The notes under the pieces are model-generated. The model did no database searches and was not told the origin of the DNA. It saw only the letters and a program-made list of their open reading frames with translations. A stretch of DNA of 64,000 nt from Hygrocybe punicea (taxonomy: Eukaryota; Basidiomycota; Agaricomycetes; Agaricales; Hygrophoraceae). Each line of letters starts with the position of its first letter. Position 1 is the first letter of the stretch. Both the position numbers and the translations under genes were made by a program. The DNA lies in assembly GCA_963556145.1 (NCBI GenBank), contig OY744465.1, forward strand, positions 124,001-188,000, read 5' to 3'. Shown in pieces: positions 32,821 through 45,636 of the stretch.

Positions 32821-35800
32821 ATGGTGTGGTCGTGTCTAGGTTGTAGTCGAAGCTTCGACACATCCAAGGGGGTGGAAATTCATCGGAAGAGCTGCCAAGG
32901 CTTCACATCAACAACGTGGAATCTACTGCTCAAACAAACTCAAGCGGAGGAAAGGCCCGATGCTGTGAAATTTGCTCGCAAGCAGCCTGTGGATGATGTG
33001 GACACACAACATGTGGGCTTGGAAGTGGGGAGTCACAGTGCTGATGTGAATTATGGTAGCCTTGTGCCCGATTCCTTGGATTCAAATGCAAGCATTATTT
33101 TTTCATAAATAACAAGCATGTAACATTTTACTTAGGGCCTGGGTATTGGTGAATCATTGGCACATCAGGCCATGCCCATGCACACTCAAGTGCATTATTC
33201 AACTCGATCTCAGCATAGAATCCGCATGCTGAAACAATTCAATGACTTTCTACCATCCTCAGCGACACCTCTTAACCATATTCCGAACCCAGTCCCAGTC
33301 CAACGCCAATGTCAACCACGACCTCGATCTCCTGCCCCTCCAAGTTTGCCTCAGCAGCGACAGTCTGTTCTGATGACCATAAACACCGAACCAAATGAGT
33401 TCGGTATCTATCGCTCATATACACATTGGCCGACAATTGATCTGGAAGAAGCCATCGGTTTGGCAGAAGTTTGTGAGTCTGCTGGGTTTGGCTCTTCGGA
33501 GTTGAACCACTCACATTCTGAGCCGGAGATTCCATCATTCATCCCAAGTGCACCAGAAACTCCATTCGCCCCATTTCTCAATGCGACCGTTTTTCGCCTT
33601 ATGAATTGGTGGTACAATGGTTCTATGACCAAGTCGGCCGCAGATCTAGATCGACTTGTGAAAGATGTCTTGCTACAAGACGGTTTTGAACAGAACCATC
33701 TCCATGGGTTCAGTTCCACGCGTGAAGCTGAGCGGTTGGATAAATACAAAATCGAGGAAAATACTGCCCTACTGTCTTTGAAGGGATGGAGGGAATCTAT
33801 GGTAAAAATACGTCTCCCAGCAGAGCGTGTTACAAATCAAAGCGAATCACACGCACCTGAATTGGATATACCTGGCGTTCATCATCGCAGTCTGCTTGGA
33901 ATCATTGAGGATGCTTTTCAAGATCCCATCGCCCTCACATATCATCTGACACCATTCAAGCTCTTATGGAAACCCTCTGACAACGAACCAGTCCAACGCC
34001 TGTCCAGTGAGGTGTATACATCTGATGCTATGCTTGAAGAATACAAAATGATATGCACTAGTCCAGGAGAACCAGGTTGCAATTTAGAGCGTGTTGTGGT
34101 ACCACTCATGCTATGGTTGGATTCAACACACCTGACCAGTTTCGGTAATGCTTCACTCTGGCCCATATATATTTTTTTTGGAAATCAGTCGAAATATGTG
34201 CGGGCTAAGCCCAAGTGCTTCGCTTGCCACCACCTAGCATATATTCCAAGCATACGTCACACATTGATCGGCATCTACTCAAACTGAATACTACCCCAGC
34301 TTCCTGATACTATCCAGGATATTTACGGCGAGATATTCAGTGTCAGTGCAACCAGTGCAGTCTTGACCCATTGCAAGCCAGAGTTAATGCATGCCATCTG
34401 GGAACTCCTCCTTGATGAAGAGTTTATGCATGCATACGAACATGGGATTGTTGTCACATTTGCAGATGGAATCGCAAGAAGGTTGTATCCCCGATTCTTC
34501 ACCTACTCTGCGGACTACCCCGAAAAGTGAGGTGCTTTAATTCACATGTTGCCGTCTTCTGATATTTTAATATTTCAGAATTCTACTTGCAAGCATCTGA
34601 AATTTCGCACATTGTCCTTGCCCACACTGCCTAGTCAAGAAGACCCAAATACATGAGTTAGGGACGCCACACGATCATCAAAGACACCAGCATTCTCGAA
34701 TTGACACTGTTTACCGGCAACAAAAAGTTGAGATGACGAGGCACTGGATCTTCGAAAAGGGATACAGTGTGAATGGCGCTCAAGTAGAGCATGTTTTGGC
34801 TCCAGAGTCACTTGTTCCAACACGGGTAATTGTTCTTGCGTCTTAACTGGAATGGATTTGACATTCCAATCATCAGAATGCATTTTCTACCCGACTTTTT
34901 CTGTTTGGTTTCAATTTCTTCTCCATGTTTGTACCAGATCTCCTTCACGAATTTGAACTGGGCATCTGGAAAGCATTCTTCACACATTTGCTACGGATCT
35001 TATATGCTCTTGAACAGGATGCCATCCAGCAGTTGAATGCTCGGTGTGTTAACAGGTTCCCGCAAGTCTCATAATGTCTCACACTTTCTATAGGTATCGG
35101 CAAGTCCCTACATTCGGAAGGGACACCATCCGGTGATTTGGTAAGAATGCCTCAGAGATGAGAAAGCTGACTGCACAAGACTTTGAAGACCTTCTGCAAG
35201 TAAGTGTAGTTTGGAAATATGGTGAGCATCGGACACATCTCATGAATCATATTACAGTGTGCTATACCTGTTTTCGAGAATATCCTGCCACCCCCTCATA
35301 ATGTCCTCTTGATGGACACCCTTTTCACGCTTGCGACATGGCATGCATTTGCCAAACTTCAGTTACACACTGAGACTACACTGAGTTTTCTCGAGCAGAT
35401 GATGACATTACTTGGCAAGCTACTCCGACAATTTGTACATGTAACCTGCAGTGCATTTGATACAAAAGAACTCCCTCAGGAAGAAGCTGCACGTGGACAG
35501 CAATGGCAAGAAAGAGGGGTTTGGGTGTATCCACAGAATCAAGCAGGAATGCTGGAAAACAACGGACTGCTCCAATGGGAAAAGCTAAGCGCAAAACTCT
35601 GAGTCTGACCACGTTCAAGCTGCATGCATTGGGGGACTATGTGAAGTTTATTTGCCGTTTTGGAACTACAGATTCTTACATGACCCAGGTGGTAAGTCCT
35701 TGGCTCAATGTCCTGTAAAGCTTTTTATTATGAATGCATTTCAGGGCGAGTTAGAGCATCGACGTGTCAAGAAATTCTTTGCTCGGACAAACAAGAACAA

Positions 35801-36989
35801 GTTTCAATGTTAGATAACTAAACATGAACGCCGTGAACGTCTGCTACGCAAGATCAAAATGTGTAATCAGCAAACTTCCTCGCGCACTCAGGCCACAGTA
35901 GCTTCACCAACTGCAACTCTTGTACCACCTCCACAGAACCCGTCATTAGCTTTTCATGAAGCAGACCCCCTTCCGTTCTCTGACCCTGCTGCTCATTATC
36001 ATATGTCACAATCTACAAAGCACCATTTGAATATCACATCTTGGTTGTCAAGGAACATTGGAGATCCAGCGTTCAAGGTACAGTGTCTAAGTTATGTTCA
36101 TTCAAATTAACATACATATTATTTAGGATTTTCTACCTCACCTCAAGGACCATCTGCTAACACGTCTCCTTGGGCAGTCTTATCAAGGTGACGAGATCGA
36201 GTTCACGGATGTGGAACGACAATATGTTACCATAGTCAACAACCGCATTTACCTACACAAGGTAGTTCGAATCAACCACACTACATACGACATTCATCGT
36301 TCACAAGATTCCTTAAATCCTCGCACACACGCCGATATCATGGTTCTTTCACACAAGGACGACGATGAGGATCCTCATCCTTACTGGTCTGGCCACGTCG
36401 TTGGCATTTTCCATGCCCAGGTTTGGCATATCGGACCCAGATCCAAGTCCACGGATGTGCAACGACTGGATTTTCTTTGGGTAAGATGGTTCGGTCACGA
36501 TCTGGGCCATCAAGGAGGTTGGGCAACAAAGCGGCTTCATTGTATTGGATTCATGGACAGTGGAGACCTAGGGGCATTTGGGTTTCTTGACCCAAATGAG
36601 GTGGTTTACGGCGTGCACTTGATTCCGGCATTTGCGCATGGTCGGACATCCAATCTCTTGGGTCCCAGCATTGTCAGGCAACCGAGTGAGAACGACCAAG
36701 ATTGGGTTTATTACTATGTAAACCAGTGTGTAACAAGCAACTACACCATACCATTGTCATAAGAACACGTGTCTTATAGCTTTGTTGACCGTGATATGGT
36801 GATGCGTTTCTTCAGCGGTGATGTTGGCCATAAATCCACCCAGCAAACAGTGGATAGGTTCACTCAGGAATCACCGACACATAACGATGTTGAAGAAGAA
36901 CCTGTTGTAAACTTTCCAGTCAATGGGAATGAAGAGAACAAGGATGATGACCAGGATGAGGAAGGTGAGGGCAACGATGACGACGACGA

Positions 36990-37063
<74 letters not shown>

Positions 37064-37194
37064 ACGATGACAAGGACAAGGACAAGGACAAGGACAAGGA
37101 TGAACCAGACGATGACCTTGACACAATCAGTGTGGAGGACGGTGAGCAAGATGAATTTGAAGTCCCTGAAGATGAAGGCTACGGTGCACTGTGA
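32821..37194 (+). pseudogene. Plavaka transposase
   Basis: Starts MVWSCLGCSRSFDTSKGVEIH, a C2H2/C2HC-like finger typical of Plavaka proteins. After an intron, a long open exon (33,135-34,287) includes FGIYRSYTHWPTID, PFLNATVFRLMNWWYNGS, GFSSTREAERLD, and VVVPLMLWLDSTHLTSFGNASLWPIY, the conserved catalytic region with DSTxLTxFG. Then QDIYGEIFS, HCKPELMHAIWELLLDEEF, HEFELGIWK (about 34,930), the KLTAQDFEDLLQC region, HALGDYVKFICRFGTTDSY and HERRER. A C-terminal chromatin-like region with GHVVGIFHAQV and DFLWVRWFGHD precedes FGFLDPNEVVYGVHLIPAF, and an Asp-rich tail follows. Breaks include TGA at 35,134 (DTIR-stop-FGKN), TAG at 35,811 and several shifts at 34,500-35,100. Plavaka elements are CACTA-related; no terminal repeats could be assigned. 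Confidence 0.88.
36960..37105 (+). repeat. GAC/GAT triplet microsatellite in coding sequence
   Basis: An uninterrupted run of GAC and GAT codons (about 36,977-37,070) followed by AAGGAC hexamers (37,070-37,100). It encodes the poly-Asp and Lys-Asp tail of the Plavaka protein. Mixed synonymous codons show it is not a pure slippage product. Confidence 0.9.
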
Positions 37195-37615
37195 TTGTAT
37201 CTATTTCCACCCAAAGTTCAACCTCCCTCGCCCTTCCGAGCTAATTGAGATGTCTGCTGTCCATCATAGCAAAATTATAATATATCAGGAACTGCATACG
37301 GCGTGCACCCAGGGACTAGCACTGGCCCAGGCATCGTAAATTTGATGATTTAGGTAGTACATATATTGCTATTTAGGGAGAGGTGCTGAGTACCGGGCAG
37401 TCAACCAAGGCTCATCCCGCTGGATGTTATACAAGATCTTCGCCACCCTGCGAGGCATCTGGTAATTTGGGCACCAGCCTGTAGACACCTTGCCAAGACG
37501 TACCAACCTGGTGATGGTTTCCATGCTCCTCCAAATTGCAGGTTACCTTTGTAAACCCCCGACCATTCGGCCGCACATTGCCGGGACCACATGACAATAC
37601 CTGGTTTCTGCGCTT

Positions 37616-38380
37616 TTGCTAATGATTCTCTTCAGGTCGGTCATGTCTGAGTCGAAGCTGCACTCGCTCAAGATTCCATTCGAGGATCTCCTCAAGGTTG
37701 TACATGACGAGGACGAAACTGCCCAATGTCGCACCGGGCTGTCTAAATGTAAGTCGGCTCCCGACTTTTTTGCCCACTCTGACGACGAACTTGTCCAATG
37801 CTTCCAGTCGCTCTCCAATAAACCGAGGCAACTACCGGACTCAATATCACCACCGAAGCCAAGTTCGTCCCAAATCCTACCAAGCCCCCCAATGTCGATC
37901 CATTGGCGAAGGAACGTCATCGTCATCTCCTCGAACTCACCAAAGAGGCCTTCCCCGACGGCAAGGTTCCAGATCTGTTCACATGCACATGGTTCGGTTT
38001 GTCCGAGGATGTCGCCGCCAATAAGCTCCCTTCATCTTCGCCTCATGTGTCATCGTCACAAACACCACAGACAAGTCTGAACATCTGCCTCAATCCATTT
38101 TTGAGAACGACTGGTGCCTCCGGGACACTGGTTCGCAGACCTCCTTCATTGTCACCAGCAAACTCGATCCCACTGTGAGGGACAATCAAGCCGAAGGCAA
38201 TGCCATCAAGTACGACCGTTCTATTATTCGCAACTTGCGGCTGTGTTTGCTCATGACATACATCAGCTTCTCGAACGTGAACTGAACCATAGGTTCGGTC
38301 ATTCACTTCCGTCCTCATGATGTCTGATGCCGCTTCATTGGTCTGTCCACTGCAAAACACATATTTCGCTTGCTGTTCCA
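37616..38380 (+). pseudogene. Unrecognised coding remnant
   Basis: Plus-strand readings in more than one frame look protein-like: TTGLNITTEAKFVPNPTK, KERHRHLLELTKEAFPDG, VPDLFTCTWFGLSEDVAA, then FENDWCLRDTGSQTSFIV and LDPTVRDNQAEGNAIKYD. The switch of frame near 38,020-38,090 indicates an intron or a shift. I do not recognise the family. It lies between Plavaka and Tnp2 and could be retroelement- or transposon-derived. Confidence 0.35.
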
Positions 38381-38399
38381 TACACCTACTTCCAGTATC

Positions 38400-39070
38400 G
38401 CAGTACTTGCTATTATCCTTGCTATCTTCAGGTAGTTGGTCTTATCAGGGCGGGGACTCGAAACAACTCCAATGTGAGCCATCATGCAAATTCGGCCTAA
38501 ATAAATTATTTATCCCTATGGCTCACTCGAACCGTCACTTGCAGAGTACAAATGTACTCGACTGAACACAGCTAAATACGCGTGCTATTCCTAGGATCTT
38601 GCGCTGTATACACCAATACTGCTATTTGTACTACATGTCCACTTACATCTATTGCAGGGCTACAACCTAGGTGCTGGAGCGCTTCATCTATAATACTATG
38701 AATACTAGGTGAACAACAGTGAAGGTTCTCCCTGTGGTGCCACAACTCTTGCTATGGCATCATACTGGTCTGGCGGCATTGCACCCTCGTGCTCTGGACA
38801 ATGTCCAGATTGCTACACCATTTTACGATCCAGCCTGGTTGGGGATGGGACTGGGCACTGTGAAACTCCGCCAGGCTCAAAAGTTCCGGGTATATGGTTG
38901 AATCTGCCCAATCACCAGGAAAAGAGAGACAGAGTTGGTGATGGGGGGTGAATGGGTGGAATTGACTTGGAAAGGGAAATGGGTGAATTTCTCCGGATCC
39001 CATGGCCACACCTGCGAAGTAACTTATAATTATATTAATCACAATGTTCCGGATCCCTCAAAAATATATA
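38400..39070. other. No gene recognised
   Basis: Gap of about 670 bp. A plus-strand frame at 38,720-38,900 (LLLWHHTGLAALHPR) is open but has no known motif. Confidence 0.3.
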
Positions 39071-39074
39071 TTCA

Positions 39075-42000
39075 ATTGTCAACATTTTCGGCACCAGAAT
39101 TGTCACGGTATAAAGCACGATTCAACTCTCCACTTTGATCAATAATTGCCCATAACTTGGGGCCAATCTCTTGAACCCTCGCAACGAGGCACTGGATGCA
39201 GGTCACATCCACCACCTCCAATGGACCATGCTTTGAAAAGTAGTGCATACCAAGGGAGTTCTGTGCCACTATATTGCATACCTTGATGGCTGCTAGCAAT
39301 ACCACTGTAGGCTCCTTGAGTTTGAGGTCTCGATTGGGTTGCAATTCAACTACGAGAAGATGTTGGAGCCGTCCGAAGAAGGTCTGAAGCCTGTACTCAG
39401 GCTTACGAGTAAGTTGTCGTGCATACTTGTCAACCAGCTGTTCGTACTAGAGAGGTTTCAGTTCTTCCATAGCACACAATTTGACACAAAGTATCAGTGC
39501 AATACTCACCCGAACGAAAGTGGCATCTCGTCTGTCCTTCATCAGCATCTGAAGTCCGGAAGCACTGATGGTGTCGCCACCATTGATCCGCCGCACTCGT
39601 CCCCATCGTTTGATATGTTCGGGCTTTATACAACATTTGATTGTGGCTATGTTCACATTAAATTGAGTTGCGAGAGATACTACGACCTTGTTGAGTACAG
39701 AAGGGCTGTCAAGAAATTCAAAATTCCGACAAGGAGGTAAAAGTACACATGTGGGATCTAATGAACATGCCGCACGTGCATTTTTGGATTTATCAGTATC
39801 TGATACATCATTGGGTGAACAGAACACACACAGTCAGGGTGAGAGAACTGTCCTCGTATGGTGGGGCTGGACTGTGGTTTCAGTGACAGCTCATCAATAA
39901 TGTTATGTAGAAGTTGAATCTGAGTCAAGCGAGCGGTGCTAACAACATAGCAATCGATACTGGCATATGGGAATCGGTGACTTTTGACAGCAGGTCACAA
40001 AGAACTGCAAAATCACTCCATGGGAAATGCCCAATACACCCAAACCGGTGGACTAGGCAGGGGAGTCCTGAGCTAGTCGCAGGCTCAAGGAAAGCTGGGA
40101 TCTGGATACGGATAAGGATCTATCTACTACATGTCTAAACTAGGTAGTCCAACAGTCACGTGACCCACTACTACACCGGCCCCATCGCTTTGATGCTGTC
40201 AGCAATGTGAAGGAGGGTGTGGATTGTAATCGGGCAAGTGCTTAGTCGTGCTGGCGAATGCTGATAATAAAGGCTACTCAAGATCATCAGTATCAAAATG
40301 GGCACAATTCAAAGCGCTCACTCTTCATATTGCTTCACCCAGTCGATGAACCCGGTCTCAATCATGGAAATATCATCAGCAGAGAGTTCAAACTGGAGGC
40401 ATAAATTGACGAGTTTGACGAGTTTGATGAAGTGCTCATAATACTTCTTGTCCTTGAACTGACAACGCAAGAGGACAGGGCCTAGATACAAGGTCCAGAA
40501 CGACCATGTATCAGCGGTGCATGAGGATCTGTCACCAGCGACATTTGGGGGTCGTGGGCCAAAGGCAGAGGGAATGTATGCTCCAGCAGCAGTGGTGGCA
40601 TCACCGATAGCTTCCTGGACTTTTGGTCTAAGCTGATATGAGCCTGTCCCTTGGTCAACATCCTTGAAGTCACCTGTCCAAAGCAGAACAATGTTCTTTA
40701 TTAGATTCTCCCATATTAAATACATAAAATCGTAAGGGAATGAAATGGGGAATGAAATCGATGACAGAAAACTGAGTATTGGGAGGCCCTTGATTCCGAA
40801 TTCCTTTGAAAGATTATCTGCATCATTGTTGGTCATGGAGGCTTGGACTTGTCACACCTGTTCGAGCATCTCGCAATGAGTTTGTAGAGGGAGATTCGAG
40901 GGGTCGTAAACCTTGACAGCAGTTGAGGAATCACAAACAGATGGATGGCGAGAACGATCCAATGGAACATAATGTGTAGTTGCATGTGAATTTGGAATAC
41001 AAACTCCTTTTATGTTACCCATCCTGCAGGGACAAAACCCATTATGACCTTTCATCTGCATGACCATCAACATGGCTGGAATGTCACCAAAAACAACGAT
41101 GAGGTAAGCACGAAGGGCGAAGAGAACCGACTGATCCACATCGAATGCTGGGACCCCAACCATAAGCTTGAGAAATTCCTCAATGGCGGGCCAGAGGAAG
41201 GAATCAAAGTCCTGGGGTTTCCTTGGGCCAGGAATGACACCGAGACAAATAATATATTCCTTGTGGAAGCAGATTTCAGGGGGAAGGTTGTAATTGAATA
41301 GAAGGAGCGGCCAGGCAGTTGCTTTATGCTTGCAGAATGGTGCAAACCCATCTGTCGACAGGCCCACATATATCATGTGGATCAGAGAAAAAGATGTAGC
41401 CCATTTCTTTGCCATCAGCTACGACTCGCTTTCCAAGTAGCGTACAGTAGTGCGAGCCATCAAAGACATCATTGACCTTGCCAGCCTGGTGAATGTGTTC
41501 CTGGGAGCGGTACCACATCTTCTTGATGTACTCTGGATTTTTGAAAAGTGCAATGAGCCGCGGTATGAGAGGGATGTAGGTGAAGATTTTTCGGGGTCGC
41601 CTTTGGGAATCATAGCAGGGAGTCTGGCAGTACGGACACTCCTCCAGAGCTTTGTGCGGGCCAACATAACAGCAGCATGATTTTGGGCAGCAGTGGTATG
41701 ATACAGGTTCTATTCCAGAAACAAAAGCTACTTGTGAATTAACCACTTTGATGGTGGGAACAAACTGCGAAGGGAAGGCATGGGGAAGCATGTTGAAGGT
41801 CGAGTCCTCCATATGGGACATTGTCTTGAGTGCGAATGCACGAAGAATGTCCATATCAGCATGGTTGAGGTGGTCGGCTGCACGGAATTAATTTTATTTG
41901 ACATCGGAGCCACTGGCAATCAGACTTACAAATAGATGCAGCTTCTTGCTCAAATATTTCGCCAAGTGCATTGCGCGCTGAAAGGCCAAAGTAGAGGTTC

Positions 42001-42413
42001 TGGTCATCCTCATCTGGAAACAACTCCTCATCCTCTGAACTGTCTTCATATTCGTCCTCATCCTCGCATGTTACCCGGTACCGATTTGGCCAAACTCCAT
42101 CCTGTAAATTTGTAATGGCTTCATTGATCATAGCATCTCTACTTCCTTCATCAGCATCTTCTCCCATTGAGCCTGCTGCGAAGTCATTTCCTGCAAGGGA
42201 CTCCAAGTCGCCACCACCTCTATGCTCCATTTCTGGTGTCTCATTGGCACTGTGATCGACAGCCTTAGATGCCTGTGATATCCCTGCTGTCGTTGGAAAA
42301 AGCTTCTGCCGAAGTGCAGCCATAGCCCGAACATGGGGAGCTGCTTGCAGGTTTTGATGTCGAGTGATTGTGCTTGCACTGACTTTCTTGCCACAGCATC
42401 CACAAATCGGCAT
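39075..42413 (-). pseudogene. CACTA (En/Spm) Tnp2-type transposase
   Basis: The start is taken at MPICGCCGKKVSASTITRH (42,413), a C2H2-like N-terminus. Landmarks downstream are an acidic region (DEDEYEDSSEDEELFPDEDD), CCPKSCCCYVGPHKALEECP and PYCQTPCYD (zinc-ribbon-like, about 41,650), IPLIPRLIALFKNPE, STDGFAPFCKHKATAWPLLL (about 41,350; first catalytic Asp region), NYNLPPEICFHKEYIICLGV, IPGPRKPQDFDSFLWP, LMVMQMKGHNGFCPCRMG, then the distal part with WVYWAFPME and RFPYASIDCYVVSTARLTQI (about 39,920-40,030), DPTCVLLPPCRNF, VRRINGGDT, GMHYFSKHGPLEVVDV. In-frame TGA at 40,013-40,015 and 39,995-39,997 plus frame changes make it non-functional. The CACTA termini were not found. Confidence 0.88.
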
Positions 42414-42719
42414 ATCGAGTGAGATTATCGGAGCGATGCTGGACTCATGTGTTGCACCTGCTGAAACTGCTCTTTTGAAGTGGATGTTTTGGCAGCCAGA
42501 AGGTGGGCGGTGAGGTAGAGAGCAGATTGAATTGGTGGGAAAGGGGTGCAATATCATGGTTACGGTAAGCCGATACAATAAGATTGCTCTTGGCTAAGCG
42601 GTTCGTGTGTGGACACTGAAAAAGTCTGCAGATTGGCCCGACAGAAGTGTCACTCCGATCTCCATGTAAGAAGGACTAGTTTGTCTAGTTAAACTACGGA
42701 GCAATACTATTGGCCAAAC

Positions 42720-43543
42720 AGGCTCACCAAAAGTGCGTACCGCTACATCCACCTACTCAGGACCAGCCAGTGCTGCTGGCAAATCCACCAGCAAAGGAAA
42801 GGCAGCAACCCGTCAACAGCTTCTTGACCAGAACACATCTCTCGTGGAAAAAATCAGACAGCTCGAAGGTGGGATGATCTAAATTGATGTTAAGTCCTGC
42901 ACTCACCAGAACTCACTCATCAGAGCGTCTTGATAAGGAATCCGATGCACATATGGCTGCAGAACAGATGGTCGCAGAGCGAGTTGTGCAACAAGATGTA
43001 CAGATGCAATCGGACTGTATTCCCAAGCCGAAAGGCTCTGCAGGGAAGGGGTTCAATTTGTGCTCACAAATGGGACTAGATGGGACTTGAGATCTCCGTG
43101 ATCAGTATAAGGCAATCCAGGTGAGTCGGGTAGCTGTTCTTGTTCAAACCTAAACCGATGGCCTGACAACTTAGCGGGATGTCTGGGACCTTGTTCTCCG
43201 ATCTGGTCTTGATTGGAAAGTTGATTTTCATGGTCAACCACCTGCAACATTAAGAAAAACCTTTAAAGTTGTATGAAGGTTCCCCGTAGAACTGGGTACC
43301 GGCTCATGATGCCTTGCCCTAGGCACGGAAAAACCACCCACACTTGGCAAAATTTCGGAATGACTGGGCCACTGCGGAATTTGTGAAGCAGTACTTGCGC
43401 AACCGATGCAAGCATCAGCGTCGTCGAGGCTACATCAGCCGTTGGGTATTTACAGATTCAGGACGACAAGCAGGCAGTGCAGTGCATCGCCACATCGATG
43501 AAATAGATGATATGGATGATGGGGAGCCTGAGGAAAGCAGATA
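42720..43543 (+). pseudogene. Transposon-associated cargo fragment
   Basis: A coding-like segment in pieces: RLDKESDAHMAAEQMVAERV and IPKPKGSAGKGFNLCSQMGL (about 42,910-43,085), a TGA, then RDVWDLVLRSGLDWKVDF and ARKNHPHLAKF, NDWATAEFVKQYLRNRCKH, with an acidic C-terminus ending at 43,543. The pattern (GxxGxxFxLxxxMGL, later NDWATxxxVKQYLKN) is that of unnamed agaricomycete proteins near transposases. It is divergent from Tnp2 with about 300 bp between starts, so both may belong to one element. Function is not known. Confidence 0.5.
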
Positions 43544-44128
43544 GGAGCTGGTTCAGAAGCTGATGAGACGTAAGCCCAGCTTCAAGTTTGTTAATAGACC
43601 TAGAGCTAGGGTATTACCAGGTCATTTAGTGTTGAAAACAATGGCATGGGATATCAATTCAAAATGTTGACCAAAATCAACTCTTGCCCAGCCAAAGAGA
43701 AGACTGCTTTAGTGCGTGTGCTATATGACTTTCAAGACTGCAGTAAATTCAAACATACAGGCTACTGGACGTTGATTGACTAAGGGCCCATCCCATAAAC
43801 GACTTCAAAATCAACGCGATACACACTCTACAGGTCATCAGTACCGCGATAAGTAGGTTGACCAACATGTACCGGATGGGGGACTTACTCAAAGAATTCT
43901 GATCGCGCATCGCCTGTCCAGGTGTCAGAATGCTTTTACTTCAGGTCTCCTGCTTTACAAACAAAAAGTCGTACAAGTCACTTTTTGCCGATATGGTCTC
44001 CTAGCATGTTCCAACACCAACCAAGTGGCTCTGATCACGCAAGTCCCAAAAACGGATATTTCCATCTCGATCTCCACACGCGAACAATTCTGATCGTGCA
44101 TCTTGATCTGGATTCTCAAGCTCCACCT

Positions 44129-44395
44129 TCAACCAGGCCCAGTCTCAGATATACGAGTCTCATGCATTGCAGTTATAAGGTATGGGGTGCCACTCTGGCG
44201 GGTATCGACAGGCATGCCCAGGTCATGCATGGCAAGGCGGAGGCGTCCTTCGACTTCCAAGGCTTTCATTTCTCTGTGTTCAGCGTTGGGAAGCTGGCTG
44301 CTAAACAATTCGTGTTCAAGCTGAATCCTCTGCATCTTCAGCTCAAGAACCCTCTTTTTGGCTGTGTGCTCCTCTCTTTGTTTTTGGGCCAGCAC
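44129..44395 (-). pseudogene. Short coiled-coil coding remnant
   Basis: A minus-strand frame encodes LAQKQREEHTAKKRVLELKM and a Glu/Leu-rich helix likely to form a coiled coil, followed by less ordered sequence. The opposite strand has a competing 183-codon frame (43,922-44,473). Neither has a recognised family. The minus reading is preferred because of its heptad-like Leu spacing. Confidence 0.25.
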
Positions 44396-44474
44396 TGCGA
44401 CCTGCTTGAGGAACTTGGTAAGGAAGAGCCTTCATGTAGGATGTATATCAGTGTGAGGTGGGGAGGATTATAAC

Positions 44475-45635
44475 TGTCCACCATACTAGTCTGGAGTTTC
44501 GAACTTGAGTCAGCTTGGAACCATTGCTATCACTTGGAACCATTGATGGGAACAGATCTAGAAAAGGACGCCACTGACTGAGAGCTTCGACGAAGCTCAC
44601 TAATTCAAATTAATTCGCAATTCGTCACTGTAAGGGGCCCGGGTAACCATTCAAATATTGCAAATATACATTTGAGGGAAGTTTGCAATTCAAAGCAAGC
44701 AGATATATAACCACAATAAGGACTAACTTCTACGTTGCCCCAGCAGCATCACGACCTCTGGCAACTTGACAAGCGTAATCAACCATAATTGTTGGCATTG
44801 ACGTGTTCCGCATCATTGCCACCATCTTTAAATAATGTGTTGTAAGTTTTGTATGCTCAATGATGTTGTCCAACCGAATGCATGGGACTCTGGTGGATCC
44901 ATCACGGTTGAGAGTACCACTGCAATGCCAATTGAAAAGAGCTACATATTTCTAAAATTAATTTATGAACTTGAAAGAGCATATAGAAGAGGTTAAAGAA
45001 ACCAAACCAAAATAGCTATGAAGCTTAATGTTTCCGGCAGGATGGGCTGAACGGGGTCGGTGTTATCATAAGCGAGAATGCCCTTGTATCCTCATTGAAG
45101 CTGAGCAAGAATGGAGTTTGGCGCCATGTAGATCAGGTGACAAGCGTTTCGCCATCTGGGGGATGCAAATGGTTTTTGAACACAGACACCAATCTGACAA
45201 AAACCAGTCAGTCACCCAACTGGGGCCGAGGAGAATCACACAAACTCATTAAATAACTCACCACTACGTCACGGTTATTCACTTCGTAATTCAACTGGTG
45301 GAAGAAGTTAAAACCCCAGCCATGAAATGTTTTGGCAAGAAGGCACGTCATATACTTCTTGATGTTGTTGGGAGTATGAATATTGGGGTCGAAATACCCA
45401 TGAAGATGCAGAGGGGACACAAATGGGCATATTGCAATTGGTCGACTTGCAACAAAATCCTCCGCAATGCATTAGAACATGTACAGGGCCTCGTGGTAGT
45501 AAGTAGCTAGCTAAAATGACATGTCAAATGTGAGCAACACTGGCAAGCTGTAGGATCTAGCAAAAGAAACAAACTCGTTTGACGGTGAAGGGAAAAACAC
45601 AAATAGTCATGCTATGGTCGCCCCGTGGTATGTCT
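44475..45635. other. Mostly unrecognised; possible minus-strand remnant
   Basis: About 1.1 kb. A minus-strand frame at 45,420-45,208 (HGYFDPNIHTPNNIKKYM) is open and may be part of a decayed cargo gene. Upstream sequence on that strand contains ACHLIYMAPNSILAQLQ (about 45,110-45,160). No family is recognised. Confidence 0.25.
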
Positions 45636-45636
45636 A

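Noticed and set aside
36864..37149. Poly-Ser and poly-Val frames antisense to the Plavaka tail
   Set aside because: Shadow of the GAC/GAT triplet array encoding poly-Asp on the plus strand.
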